Of a stretch of 64,000 nucleotides of DNA, positions 15,650 through 24,070 are shown piece after piece. A program made the position numbers and the translations under genes. The stretch comes from a virus. The stretch lies in the IMG/VR virus record IMGVR_UViG_3300006852_000005, positions 1 to 64,000 of that record; one strand, 5' to 3'. Within the stretch, counting starts at the first letter, position 1, and each line of letters begins with the position of its first letter. The notes under the pieces are model-generated. The model did no database searches, was not told the DNA's origin, and saw only the letters and a list, made by a program, of their open reading frames with translations.

Positions 15650-16585
15650 GTGACCACAGCGACACTACCCCCACAGACCGCCACGATGTTCTCGGCGCGT
15701 GAGGTCCCGTGGATGAAGCTCGGCAAGCTCATCGACGAGCCGATCACCGCGGCCGAGGCCATCAAGTTGGCCGGACTCGACTTCACCGTCTCGCCTCGTC
15801 AGGTCGCGTTCATCGGCGTCGACGGCGGCTGGACCGTGTATCCCAATAAGAACGCCATCGTCAACGACACCACCGGACAGCCGCTCGGCATCATGAGCGA
15901 CGGCTACGAGATCCTGCAGTACGGCGAGGCGTTCGACTTCATGGACACCATCGCACCTCACTACGTCGCCGGCGGCGCGCTCAAGGGCGGGCGTCAGGGG
16001 TTCCTCGTCGTCAAGGCGCCGACCGACGTCAACACGGCCCTCAAGAAGCTCGACCCCCACGACTTCTACATCGTTGTGCGGACCAGCCACGACGGCACTC
16101 GCGCCGTCGAGGCCTCGGTGATGACCCTCCGGCATCGGTGCATGAACCAGCTGACGCTCAAGAGTTTCGCCAAGGGCGTCAAGTACCGCTGGTCGGTCAA
16201 GCACACGAAGTCCATGGCCATCAAGCTGGCCGAGGCGCAGGACGCGATCGCCAAGCTGGACACGTACAGCACCGCCTACGCCAAGCTGGTCGAGCGCATG
16301 ACCAACATGAAGGTGTCGGAGGACCTGGGCGTCGAGACGCTACAGTTCGTTCTTCCCAACCGTCCCAAGCGCGACGAGCAGATCCAGCGCATCACGCACG
16401 CCTGGCAGTACGACACCGACCACGTCGGGTTCGCCAACACCGGCTGGGGGCTCGTCAACGCCGTCTCGGAGTACTTCGACTGGGGACGTACCGGCGGCAC
16501 GCCGGAGTCACGGTTCCTCGGTGCCATCGAGGGCCAGACGCACGCTGCCATCAACCGAACCATGACCTACCTACTCACCACCTGA
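15650..16585 (+). CDS. DUF932-like (LGT_TIGR03299-type) phage/plasmid protein
   Basis: 311 aa. EVPWMKLGKLIDEPITAAEA, then FTVSPRQVAF, YEILQYGEAFDFMD and RTSHDGTRAVEA follow the order seen in DUF932/TIGR03299 proteins of phages and plasmids. Soluble, no membrane segment. The family's biochemical role is not established, though it is common in early regions. GTG start 15650 is 7 nt after AAAAAGGAG; the long upstream extension to 15605 covers the promoter. Confidence 0.8.
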   Translation: MTTATLPPQTATMFSAREVPWMKLGKLIDEPITAAEAIKLAGLDFTVSPRQVAFIGVDGGWTVYPNKNAIVNDTTGQPLGIMSDGYEILQYGEAFDFMDTIAPHYVAGGALKGGRQGFLVVKAPTDVNTALKKLDPHDFYIVVRTSHDGTRAVEASVMTLRHRCMNQLTLKSFAKGVKYRWSVKHTKSMAIKLAEAQDAIAKLDTYSTAYAKLVERMTNMKVSEDLGVETLQFVLPNRPKRDEQIQRITHAWQYDTDHVGFANTGWGLVNAVSEYFDWGRTGGTPESRFLGAIEGQTHAAINRTMTYLLTT

Positions 16586-16616
16586 ACCGAGGTTGTACGA
16601 TCGGTTCTACGAGCGG

Positions 16617-16659
16617 CCGATGTCCGGGACACTTACCCCCGTTGGTGCCCGGACATCGG
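16617..16659 (+). terminator. 12-bp stem-loop after the DUF932 gene
   Basis: Perfect arms CCGATGTCCGGG (16617-16628) and CCCGGACATCGG (16648-16659) around a 19-nt loop, no long T-run. Either a terminator or a leader structure of the WhiB-like gene, because a TACGAT -10-like element lies just upstream (16597-16602). Confidence 0.55.
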
Positions 16660-16689
16660 TCTATACGACAACAGTGATGGAGAATGATC

Positions 16690-17034
16690 ATGACGGCCGC
16701 GCACGCACTCAGTTGGAGACTTAAGGCGCTGTGTCGCACGATGGATCCGGACCTGTTCTACTCTGACAAGCCGGATGATCAAAATGAGGCGGTCAACACG
16801 TGCTGGCGTTGCCCAGCACGGTTGGACTGCTTCGACTACGCCACCAATGCGAAGACACGTCAGGACTTCGGCGTCTGGGGCGGCACCACACCGGCCGAGC
16901 GCCGACAGATCCGGGTGCCACGTGTTCGCATCAAGTGTCCTCACTGCGGTCCCGGCACAAGAATCTTTGGGGGCAACGACGAGACGCCCGCGGCGATCTG
17001 TCTTTCATGTGGATTGTCTTGGCGAACCAAGTGA
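16690..17034 (+). CDS. WhiB-family regulator fused to a zinc ribbon
   Basis: 114 aa. WhiB Fe-S cluster cysteines C15, C38, C41 and C47 (LC...CWRCPARLDC), then the family's GVWGGTTPAERR turn. WhiB proteins are actinobacterial Fe-S transcription factors that bind the principal sigma factor; phage copies can repress host whiB genes and block superinfection. After the WhiB core this one adds KCPHCGP...ICLSCGLSWR, a four-Cys zinc ribbon that ordinary WhiB proteins lack. ATG 16690 is 7 nt after GGAG. Confidence 0.88.
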   Translation: MTAAHALSWRLKALCRTMDPDLFYSDKPDDQNEAVNTCWRCPARLDCFDYATNAKTRQDFGVWGGTTPAERRQIRVPRVRIKCPHCGPGTRIFGGNDETPAAICLSCGLSWRTK

Positions 17035-17039
17035 TTGCG

Positions 17040-17069
17040 TGATAAAATAAACCTATCGCCAACGATAGG
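17040..17069 (+). promoter_or_regulatory. Extended -10 promoter with overlapping dyad
   Basis: TGA TAAAAT (17040-17048) is followed by a perfect inverted repeat CCTATCG-ccaa-CGATAGG (17052-17069), whose right arm runs into the AGGAG Shine-Dalgarno. The predicted transcription start falls inside the left arm, so it may be an operator as much as an RNA hairpin. Confidence 0.5.
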
Positions 17070-17079
17070 AGTGATACTA

Positions 17080-17307
17080 GTGATCATGGTCATCGACACC
17101 ATCGAAACCTTCGACGTAGCCGAGACGGCTAACGTGCTGCTTCAGCACGGCATCTCGTTCGCCATCGAAGTTGTCGCGACCGGCTTACCCGACGGCCTCA
17201 CGCAGGTGGCCGTCGCCGCCACCGATTCGGACATGCGCCAGGTATGTCAGGTTCTCGATCTTGACTTTGAGGACGCGCGCGTATTGTACGATCCCGACGC
17301 GAAGTAG
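17080..17307 (+). CDS. Small hypothetical protein, last plus-strand gene
   Basis: 75 aa with alternating strands and helices (ETANVLLQHGISFAIEVVATG, VAVAATDSDMRQVCQVLDLDFEDARVLY), suggesting a small ferredoxin-like fold. GTG 17080 is 8 nt after AGGAG. No known family. Its terminator marks the end of the early arm. Confidence 0.6.
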   Translation: MIMVIDTIETFDVAETANVLLQHGISFAIEVVATGLPDGLTQVAVAATDSDMRQVCQVLDLDFEDARVLYDPDAK

Positions 17308-17330
17308 CCCTGCGGTATCTATCCAGGCAG

Positions 17331-17375
17331 GCGCCGTTCGGTCCTCTAGGGAGGACTGACGGCGCTTGTTTTTGT
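17331..17375 (+). terminator. Rho-independent terminator between convergent arms
   Basis: GCGCCGT...GTCCTC pairs with GAGGAC...ACGGCGC (17331-17365, small internal loop), followed by TTGTTTTTGT. It lies between the last plus-strand gene and the last minus-strand gene. Confidence 0.8.
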
Positions 17376-17395
17376 ATCTAAACGGTACAAACACG

Positions 17396-18436
17396 CTAAC
17401 CGCGAACGAACTTCAACGCTTCATCCCACGCTTCCATCCAGCGCCACGCGTTGGCCTCGATCGTCCACTTTCGGGCTACATCTCGTCCGCGCTCAGAAAA
17501 TTCTTGACGCAGTGACGGACTTTGGGCTAGGTTCTTCAGCACCGCGTACCAGTCCTTGCCCTTGTGCGCCACCATGCCGACGCCCAGCTCCATAATGGAC
17601 GAGTACTCGATCCGCGGGCTCATCACACAGGGTACTCCGACCGCCGCCATCTCCATCGGCTTGAGCCATGACTTCGCACGGTTGAACTGCGAGTCGGCCA
17701 GTGGCGCCACACCGATGCCGAGCGTTCCGAGCGTTAAAGCCCATGCCTCATCCATGTCAACGGCACCGGTGATGTGAGGCTCCTGCTTGAGTCGCAAGAT
17801 GCGCTGGACGTCATCGCCCGGTCCTACGACGCGGAAGGTGAAGCCCTCATTGGTGAGCTGCTGGATCGACGTCCCCATCACCTGCAGGTCGGTCGGATGT
17901 GAGTGCACCGATCCACCCCACCCGATGACGTCCGAATCTCGACGTGGCACGGTGAGGTACCACTCGGGTACGCAGTTCTTCAACACGCTGACACGTCCGT
18001 GTGGCGCGTAGATCGAAGCCAGTGCATCGGTTGAGACCACGACACGGCTGACGAGCTGCGCCGCCAAGGTGGTGTTAATCCACTTGTGATCCGGTCTGGC
18101 CTCGATCGCCATCTTCGCCGGATGCCGTGAGTGGAGCGATCTTAGGTCGTCATCCACATCCATGACGACCGCAATGCCCTTGGCCTGCATGAGAGGTATG
18201 GCTTCTAAGATCCGTTCATGCGTGACGCGCTGGAACACGATGACATCGGCGTCGGGTGGCGTCAAAACCTTCGTCATGACGCCGTACTCCACCGTAGCGT
18301 CGATGAAGTTCTCACGCTCTTGTGGCATCACGATCTGAACGTCATAGCCCTGGTCGACCAGCGCCTGGCTGGGCCAGATGACACGGTACTTACCACATCC
18401 CGTCGCGTCAACGGGAAAGACGTAGACCTTCACCAT
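17396..18436 (-). CDS. GT-B glycosyltransferase (family copy 1)
   Basis: 346 aa. Starts VKVYVFPVDATGCGKYRVIW and ends with the donor-site region GIGVAPLADSQFNRAKSWLK and PMEMAAVGVPCVMS, a GT-4-like pattern. Strongly similar through both regions to the product of 22326-23360 at the other end of the cassette. ATG 18436 lies 4 nt ahead of the preceding gene's stop. Probably glycosylates virion proteins, as the cassette follows directly on minor tail genes. Confidence 0.85.
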   Translation of the reverse strand: MVKVYVFPVDATGCGKYRVIWPSQALVDQGYDVQIVMPQERENFIDATVEYGVMTKVLTPPDADVIVFQRVTHERILEAIPLMQAKGIAVVMDVDDDLRSLHSRHPAKMAIEARPDHKWINTTLAAQLVSRVVVSTDALASIYAPHGRVSVLKNCVPEWYLTVPRRDSDVIGWGGSVHSHPTDLQVMGTSIQQLTNEGFTFRVVGPGDDVQRILRLKQEPHITGAVDMDEAWALTLGTLGIGVAPLADSQFNRAKSWLKPMEMAAVGVPCVMSPRIEYSSIMELGVGMVAHKGKDWYAVLKNLAQSPSLRQEFSERGRDVARKWTIEANAWRWMEAWDEALKFVRG

Positions 18437-19041
18437 TCCACCCGACTGGCGAGACCGCTGGAGTTTGTTCCATGGTGATGCCACTTCCAGGTGACCTGCG
18501 GCACGTGCTTGAACTTCGCACCCATGTCGAGGAGTTGCAGGTAGAAACCCCAGTCATCGTAGATCGAGTCGGGTGGTGGCTCGAACTTGGCCTTCTTGGC
18601 TAGTTCGGTTCGGACGAGGCTGGTGACGGGAATGTACGACGTGAGCCGTAGTAGATGAGGGTCGAACGGTTGAAGGAATCTTCCCCACTCCATTCGACGA
18701 GGAATCTCGATCCCGCGGTGATCATAGACTCGACAACCTGGGTAGTAAACGTCGAAGTCGTCGTTGCGAGCGTAGTTTGTGAGAGTCGCGAGATGGGTAG
18801 GTAGAAGTTCGTCATCATCGTCAAGGAACGCGACCCACTTCGTCTCAACCATCGCCAACATGCGGTTCCGCAGCTCGGATGCGCCTAGGTGCTCGTCGTC
18901 GTACATGAGTAGCGTCTGCGCCGGCTGTACGGTCTGCTTTGACACCGACATCAAGGCACGCTCGAGCATGACGTGTCGCGCCGGTGTTGGAATGTGTGGA
19001 ATGATCATCGTCACATCTGCGACGGGTCGTTCGTCTACCAT
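18430..19041 (-). CDS. GT2-family glycosyltransferase (copy 1)
   Basis: 203 aa, GT-A fold. MIIPHIPTPARHVMLERAL and the DxD-like FLDDDDEL (D74-D77) are the sugar-nucleotide and metal site. Sister of the next gene upstream, sharing the C-terminal W-x-H-H/Y..GTNSSGLASR pattern. The short N-terminus from ATG 19041 is chosen because that codon overlaps the preceding stop. Length is that of a bare catalytic domain. Confidence 0.8.
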   Translation of the reverse strand: MVDERPVADVTMIIPHIPTPARHVMLERALMSVSKQTVQPAQTLLMYDDEHLGASELRNRMLAMVETKWVAFLDDDDELLPTHLATLTNYARNDDFDVYYPGCRVYDHRGIEIPRRMEWGRFLQPFDPHLLRLTSYIPVTSLVRTELAKKAKFEPPPDSIYDDWGFYLQLLDMGAKFKHVPQVTWKWHHHGTNSSGLASRVEW

Positions 19042-19631
19042 CTCGAGGCCAATCCGCTCGTGTTGCCACCGTGTACGTGGTACGTCCAGGTCAGGCGATC
19101 GGTGCCGATGAACTTTGCCTGACCCTGCTTCGCCAGCTCGACGACGCCGAGAATGAACTGCCAGTCCTCCCACGGCTCACGCCATCCTGAACCTTCGGGC
19201 GCCTCAGGATGAAAGCCGACCGCGTGCGCGACCTCAGTCCGCACCAGCACCGTCATGGTGGTGTGATGTGGCTCGTCGAGAACCATCTGCCGACCACGAT
19301 GCATCGGGAATGGGTTGTTGCCGTCAAACCACGAGTACGCAAAGTCAGCCTCGTGTTCACGGACCAGATCGTGAAGTACCTCAAGGTGATCGGGATAGAA
19401 CGTATCATCATCGTCGAGGAAGGCCGACCACTCGGTTCTAACGGCGTCTAACGCACGCTGACGAGTGATCCCCGCACCTGCGTGCTCCGTATCCAACGAC
19501 ACCGAAATAGCCTTAGGAGGACGAGTCTGATGCCTGACCGACTCCATGCAGAGGTGCAGCATGCCGTTGCAGACACGTGGCGGAATGGTCGGCGTTACCA
19601 CGGTGATTTGGTCGTCCTTGTAATCAACCAT
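19035..19631 (-). CDS. GT2-family glycosyltransferase (copy 2)
   Basis: 198 aa. VVTPTIPPR at the N-terminus, ITRQRALDAVRTEWSAFLDDDD (D73-D76 at the metal site) and a C-terminal HGGNTSGLASRW. A tandem paralogue of 18430-19041, so one probably arose by duplication. ATG 19631 overlaps the stop of the preceding gene; the extra codons to 19652 are unlikely. Confidence 0.8.
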   Translation of the reverse strand: MVDYKDDQITVVTPTIPPRVCNGMLHLCMESVRHQTRPPKAISVSLDTEHAGAGITRQRALDAVRTEWSAFLDDDDTFYPDHLEVLHDLVREHEADFAYSWFDGNNPFPMHRGRQMVLDEPHHTTMTVLVRTEVAHAVGFHPEAPEGSGWREPWEDWQFILGVVELAKQGQAKFIGTDRLTWTYHVHGGNTSGLASRW

Positions 19632-20268
19632 GAGGATGTAGGATCCAATCACGATGCCACGGTAAGTTGTAGTTCCATCGTAGCTCTGGATGTAGTCTAA
19701 AGAGAACCGGCAGGCTTAGCTGGTCTTGGTGAGACCAGTTGACGCACTCGGTCCACCAGAGGTGTGAGACGTTGAGCACAGCCTCACTGTGCCGTCGAGC
19801 GTTCGCTCCAGTCGCATGAAGTCCCCAGTTTTCAGGGTGCCCGATGGAACGATAAAAGTTGGCCTGCTCGATGACGCGCTGGTTGGCGTAGCGTGCGAGT
19901 GTTGAGGAAAAAGTTGCCTCAGGATAGATGCAAGTGCGCCACGGGTGGGCCACAGTAGCCCAATCATCTGAACCCAGAGCCGCCACGCATCTCTCAAAGT
20001 AGTCCTCAACGATGACCTCCATTGAGCCGTCGATCCACAAGCTAACATCCACACCGGGCATCGCCTCGTCAGGATGAGTCTTCCAGTACTTATGCTGCAT
20101 CATCTTGTCGCCCGGCGCCACGTGCTCCATGTCACGGACTCGTACCTCCCAGCAATCGGGAGCTACGATATCCATGTCATCGGTGTACATGACGCCTCGC
20201 ATGCCAGCCGGCAACTTCTTAGGCGTCTCATATCCACCATAGACGGCGGTGTAGAGACCTACCTTCAC
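19624..20268 (-). CDS. DUF616-like glycosyltransferase
   Basis: 214 aa. VGLYTAVYGGYETPKKLP, VMYTDDMDI, KYWKTHPDE and SLWIDGSMEV follow the order of DUF616/TOD1-like (GT-A-like) proteins. GTG 20268 overlaps the stop of the epimerase gene (GTGA). Likely adds or extends a glycan together with the neighbours. Confidence 0.7.
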   Translation of the reverse strand: MKVGLYTAVYGGYETPKKLPAGMRGVMYTDDMDIVAPDCWEVRVRDMEHVAPGDKMMQHKYWKTHPDEAMPGVDVSLWIDGSMEVIVEDYFERCVAALGSDDWATVAHPWRTCIYPEATFSSTLARYANQRVIEQANFYRSIGHPENWGLHATGANARRHSEAVLNVSHLWWTECVNWSHQDQLSLPVLFRLHPELRWNYNLPWHRDWILHPHG

Positions 20269-21074
20269 GGCCGATACGCCTCCACGGTTCGAATGAGGTC
20301 ATCGAAGTTGAAGCTAGGCTCCCAGCCAAGTAGGTCCCAGCCCTGACCACGTGCGACGATGTGCGTCGGATCCTCACCGTCTCGCATAGGATGATGCTCA
20401 ACTGGCGACGTCGACTGCGCGATCGCCTTGATCATGCTGACGACATTGTTGACCGTCCACATCGAACCTGTGCCACCCTCGAAGACCTGGTCATCGCTGA
20501 ACTTGGTGGCATCCACCAGCATGCGCGCCACGTCGTCGACGTAGATCAGGTCGACACCCTGCTTGCCATCACCCCAGACCGGGATCGGCTCATTACGCCA
20601 GGCCGCCACCGCAGCGGTAGGCACCAGCTTCTGAGGATGGCCTGGTCCGACCGCCTGACCTGGTCCGAAGACGTTGAATGCGCGGACGTGGCTAACCTTC
20701 AGGCCACGCGAGTGATGGAGCGCCTTAGCGATCCGCTGGGTGGCTACCTTGGTCGCGGTGTAGATGCTGGGGAAGACGTCTGGCATGAGAATGCCGACGT
20801 ACGAGGCATCGTGCTGCAAACACCAGTCCATGATCCGGTACGAGCCGGTGATGTTGACGTCGATGGCTGTCTGAACCTCATCGAACAGTTCATGCGTGCC
20901 CAAGACACCGGCCAGGTGGATGATCGCGTCCGAGCCGTCCAGCGCATCGAGTGGACCTAGCACATCGTTACCATCACGACGATCAAAGAACGAGACCTCA
21001 TGGCCTCCTTCCTTGGCGATCCGCGCGGTGGCGTCCCCGATGAATCCCTTACCACCCGTGATGGTGATCTTCAT
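20265..21074 (-). CDS. NAD-dependent nucleotide-sugar epimerase/dehydratase
   Basis: 269 aa extended short-chain dehydrogenase. Nucleotide-binding TGGKGFIG at 6-13, IIHLAGVLG, catalytic YxxxK (Y105, K109 in YTATK) and the GPGQAVGPGHPQKLVP sugar loop. Would make or interconvert an activated sugar for the surrounding transferases. Shorter than typical UDP-glucose 4-epimerases (about 330 aa). TAATG-coupled to the upstream methyltransferase-like gene. Confidence 0.85.
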   Translation of the reverse strand: MKITITGGKGFIGDATARIAKEGGHEVSFFDRRDGNDVLGPLDALDGSDAIIHLAGVLGTHELFDEVQTAIDVNITGSYRIMDWCLQHDASYVGILMPDVFPSIYTATKVATQRIAKALHHSRGLKVSHVRAFNVFGPGQAVGPGHPQKLVPTAAVAAWRNEPIPVWGDGKQGVDLIYVDDVARMLVDATKFSDDQVFEGGTGSMWTVNNVVSMIKAIAQSTSPVEHHPMRDGEDPTHIVARGQGWDLLGWEPSFNFDDLIRTVEAYRP

Positions 21075-21688
21075 TATGACCTCATCTTCTCCAAAAAGAC
21101 GGTTGGATTGACCGCTAGTGATCGGTCGATGGCCCAGAGCGGTACGGTGTCTTCGGCGATGTACGTCGCCAGCATCTCGTGATAATTGATCTTAACGTTG
21201 TTGAAGTTCGAGACCACCAGCACGCCGGTCGGTGTAACGTCGATCAACGTCACATCAAGGTCATAGCGCTGCAGTATCGGGTAGATCTTCCAGACGTCGC
21301 CGGTCCAGTCGCCCGGCAGTGGTTCGCGTCCGGCGATGGCAGCGTTGTACGGTAAGACATCATCAAAGACCACGACGGCGTTGTCACTCATGAAACGCTG
21401 GACGTTCATGAAGTCACGAAGCGCGTACTCGAAGAGATGCATGCCATCGATGAATGCTAAGTCGATCAGCGGTAGCGTCAAACCCGGCTGCGCGAAGTAG
21501 TCATCACTTGTCATAGCGTAGATGGCCTGCTGGCCACTCGCTGTCACGCGCGGGTACGGATCGATACCAATCGCCGGACACGTGGCCAGTGAGAGACTGT
21601 AGCCGAACTGCACACCGATCTCGAGGTACATCCGAGGCTGGAGCATTAGATGAAGCTCCGCTAGAAACTCATGTCGTGTCATCACCAT
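21074..21688 (-). CDS. Class I SAM methyltransferase-like protein
   Basis: 204 aa. YLEIGVQFGYS (about 21-31) is SAM motif I; IDLAFIDGMHLFEYALRDF and VVVFDDVLPYN match the later strands of Methyltransf_24-type enzymes acting on sugars. Likely O-methylates a glycan of the virion. ATG 21688 lies 4 nt ahead of the stop of the preceding gene with GGGGA upstream; ATG 21682 is possible. Confidence 0.75.
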   Translation of the reverse strand: MVMTRHEFLAELHLMLQPRMYLEIGVQFGYSLSLATCPAIGIDPYPRVTASGQQAIYAMTSDDYFAQPGLTLPLIDLAFIDGMHLFEYALRDFMNVQRFMSDNAVVVFDDVLPYNAAIAGREPLPGDWTGDVWKIYPILQRYDLDVTLIDVTPTGVLVVSNFNNVKINYHEMLATYIAEDTVPLWAIDRSLAVNPTVFLEKMRS

Positions 21689-22326
21689 GGTCGACGTCCC
21701 CACTTGTCCACGAAGGCCTGCATGTCACGCGCACTCTGCTCGGCCAGAACACCGGTGGTCGTCGTATCGGCCAGTGTGTTAGCTACCACAGGACCAGGGA
21801 TCATCATCAGTCCACCCGACGCACGTGCTTGTGCCGAGATGTCATCGTCACCACACCACCAACGGAACTGCTCATCAAACCGAAGGCCAGACTCACCGCG
21901 AAGCATGAACGCCCAGCCGGTGACGCGGGTGGAGATGGCAAATGGCGCGGTGTCTGTGATCAGCGTCGGCACGGGATAATACTGACTCACGCAGGCGGCG
22001 ACGGCGGTCGAGGCGCGCATGTGATCCGAGACGTGAGAGAACCAGCCGCCCCAGACGATGGCATCATCATTGAGGATCGCGACGTCCCACGTCGTCTCAT
22101 TGTCCGCGTAATACCGGGCGTACTTCAGCCCACGGTTCCACAGCCGAGACAAGTTCGGTGGCTGCTCATCATCGTGAACGATGTGAACGTCCCTGACGGC
22201 TACGATCGGATCAGACGCGTTGTCGATAACAATGATGTGATCGACCTGGTCACGGATCGAGTCCACACAGCGTTGCAGCTCATGTGGCCTGTTGTGCGTC
22301 GCGATGACGGCGGCTCGAATCGTCAC
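21682..22326 (-). CDS. GT2-family glycosyltransferase (copy 3)
   Basis: 214 aa. AAVIATHNRPHELQRCVDS and VIDNASD start a classic GT-A nucleotide-binding half; ILNDDAI (about 84-90) is the metal-site acid pair and WWCGDDDISAQAR the acceptor-side ED-like motif. GTG 22326 overlaps the preceding TAG. Confidence 0.82.
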   Translation of the reverse strand: MTIRAAVIATHNRPHELQRCVDSIRDQVDHIIVIDNASDPIVAVRDVHIVHDDEQPPNLSRLWNRGLKYARYYADNETTWDVAILNDDAIVWGGWFSHVSDHMRASTAVAACVSQYYPVPTLITDTAPFAISTRVTGWAFMLRGESGLRFDEQFRWWCGDDDISAQARASGGLMMIPGPVVANTLADTTTTGVLAEQSARDMQAFVDKWGRRPW

Positions 22327-23360
22327 TATGTCATTCTACCACGCTGTAGCTTAATGGCAGTGTCCCAGGCCTCCGCCCAGCGCCACGCCTGCACCTCATA
22401 GGTCAAGCCTCGCATGAACGCCCGGCCAGCCTCAACCTGCGCATGGCGAAACGTCTCATCATCGAGTAGTCTCTTTACCGCTTCATACCACTGCTTCGGT
22501 GTCTCCGCCATAGTGCCACAGCCAGATTCGGCCTGCAGTCGACGGTACTCTTCACGTGGTGATGCAACCCATGGGATGCCCACCGCCATATACTCGATGC
22601 CCTTTAACCACGACTTTCCACGGTTGAACTTAGTGTTCGCCAACGGCACGATCCCGACGCCGATGTAGTCTCGGATCGTGCTGGCCCACTCGAAGATTCC
22701 TACGTCGCCGGTCATCGGTGGATGCTCACGTAGGCGTAGTGCGGTAGCTGTATGCTTGTCCCCGCCAACCACGTTGAACACGTAACCCTCGTCGATGAGT
22801 CGCTGTGGCGTTGGGTTCATGATCGTTAGGTCGTTGTAGTGACTCAATGTGTTGCCGGACCAGCCGAACGATACCATCTCACTCGGCGCCATGGTCAGGT
22901 ATGCAGCGGGAACGCAGTTGGGCAACACGACACCACGGTCGCGTGCGTCATACACATCGAGAAGTGACGATGTTGACGTGGTGATGAACGTAGCTTGCTG
23001 ACACGCCTCGACGGTGTACTTCCACGAGTAGTGCTTACTCTTAGTATGACGATAGTACGTGTACGCAAAGTTCTTAGGATCGATCGCGGTGATGTCATCG
23101 TCCATGTCGATGACTACGGCGATCCCAGCCTTGCGAAGCGCGTCGATGAGCAGCACGTGGAACACCGATGCCGGCCGCTGCATGACAACGAGCTCGGTGT
23201 CGGGTGGTATGACCACCTTGTTGTCATCGGTGAGGAAGAGACGGTGCTTACCCGGCTGGATGAGCTTCACGTCGAGACCATGATGCTTCAAGACCTGCGT
23301 TGCCCAGATCAGCCTGTAATACCCGCAACCCCACTCATCGACAGGCATCACATAGATCAT
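22326..23360 (-). CDS. GT-B glycosyltransferase (family copy 2)
   Basis: 344 aa. IYVMPVDEWGCGYYRLIW at the start and GIGVVPLANTKFNRGKSWLK near the end mirror the product of 17396-18436. First gene of the sugar cassette and ATGA-overlapped with the last minor tail gene, so translated with the tail operon. This coupling is the main argument that the cassette decorates the virion. Confidence 0.85.
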   Translation of the reverse strand: MIYVMPVDEWGCGYYRLIWATQVLKHHGLDVKLIQPGKHRLFLTDDNKVVIPPDTELVVMQRPASVFHVLLIDALRKAGIAVVIDMDDDITAIDPKNFAYTYYRHTKSKHYSWKYTVEACQQATFITTSTSSLLDVYDARDRGVVLPNCVPAAYLTMAPSEMVSFGWSGNTLSHYNDLTIMNPTPQRLIDEGYVFNVVGGDKHTATALRLREHPPMTGDVGIFEWASTIRDYIGVGIVPLANTKFNRGKSWLKGIEYMAVGIPWVASPREEYRRLQAESGCGTMAETPKQWYEAVKRLLDDETFRHAQVEAGRAFMRGLTYEVQAWRWAEAWDTAIKLQRGRMT

Positions 23361-24070
23361 GAAGCAATACGTCCCGGTGTCGAGTAGTAGATTTCAAGAA
23401 CACTACCACCATCGGTGTTTGCCGTGTTCAGCGGCGCACCGGAGTTCTGAATCGCGCGAAGACCTACGTAGTCCGTTGTGCCGTTGAGGAGCGCGGCACC
23501 GGCTGCCTGAATCTGACATGAACCGGTCGCAGGAGTCTGTAGCGACTGACCGGCGCGTGTGCCGGTGCCACTTGTTGTTCCGTTGGTGTTAATGCCGGCA
23601 AACCGTCGTGATGTCGCGTTGGCGGTCCAAACGACGCGACCAACACAGTAGTACCACCCCGGAATCTGAGCGATGACACGATCGGGTGTACCTGTCTTGA
23701 ACCAACCTAGCGGATCATAGTCAACCGTGTCGAAGTTGATGAACGCTCCAGAGCCCGCATCGGCGATCGACTGTGGTGTGTTCTGGATGAGCCTGACGAC
23801 AAGTTCACCCTCGTCGAAGAAGTTACCCAACTTGCCAATGACGTACACAGCCTCGTTTGGCACGATGAGGCACATCACGCGTGCGTTGAGGTTGATGCCA
23901 CCGATCAAGTTGATCACAGACACCGGTGCGTCGTCACCGTCGATGAGCGCCTGAGCTGACGCACGTGAGATGTCGATGTTTGAGATGCGTCCCGGACGTA
24001 AGATCCACTTCAGCCCGAGGACCTTGGCGTTTTCGACGATCGCCTGCACAAGGAGTTGGGTTTCGTCCAT
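23357..24070 (-). CDS. Minor tail protein, distal (237 aa)
   Basis: N-terminal ~100 residues (RPGRISNIDISRASAQAL, VCLIVPNEAVYVIG-like OB-type strands) then a Gly/Thr-rich beta C-terminus (TNGTTSGTGTRAGQ, GTTDYVGLRAIQNSG) resembling C1q/jelly-roll tail tips. Downstream of two larger minor tail genes, so probably a tail-tip or receptor-contacting protein. TAATG-coupled. Confidence 0.7.
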   Translation of the reverse strand: MDETQLLVQAIVENAKVLGLKWILRPGRISNIDISRASAQALIDGDDAPVSVINLIGGINLNARVMCLIVPNEAVYVIGKLGNFFDEGELVVRLIQNTPQSIADAGSGAFINFDTVDYDPLGWFKTGTPDRVIAQIPGWYYCVGRVVWTANATSRRFAGINTNGTTSGTGTRAGQSLQTPATGSCQIQAAGAALLNGTTDYVGLRAIQNSGAPLNTANTDGGSVLEIYYSTPGRIAS

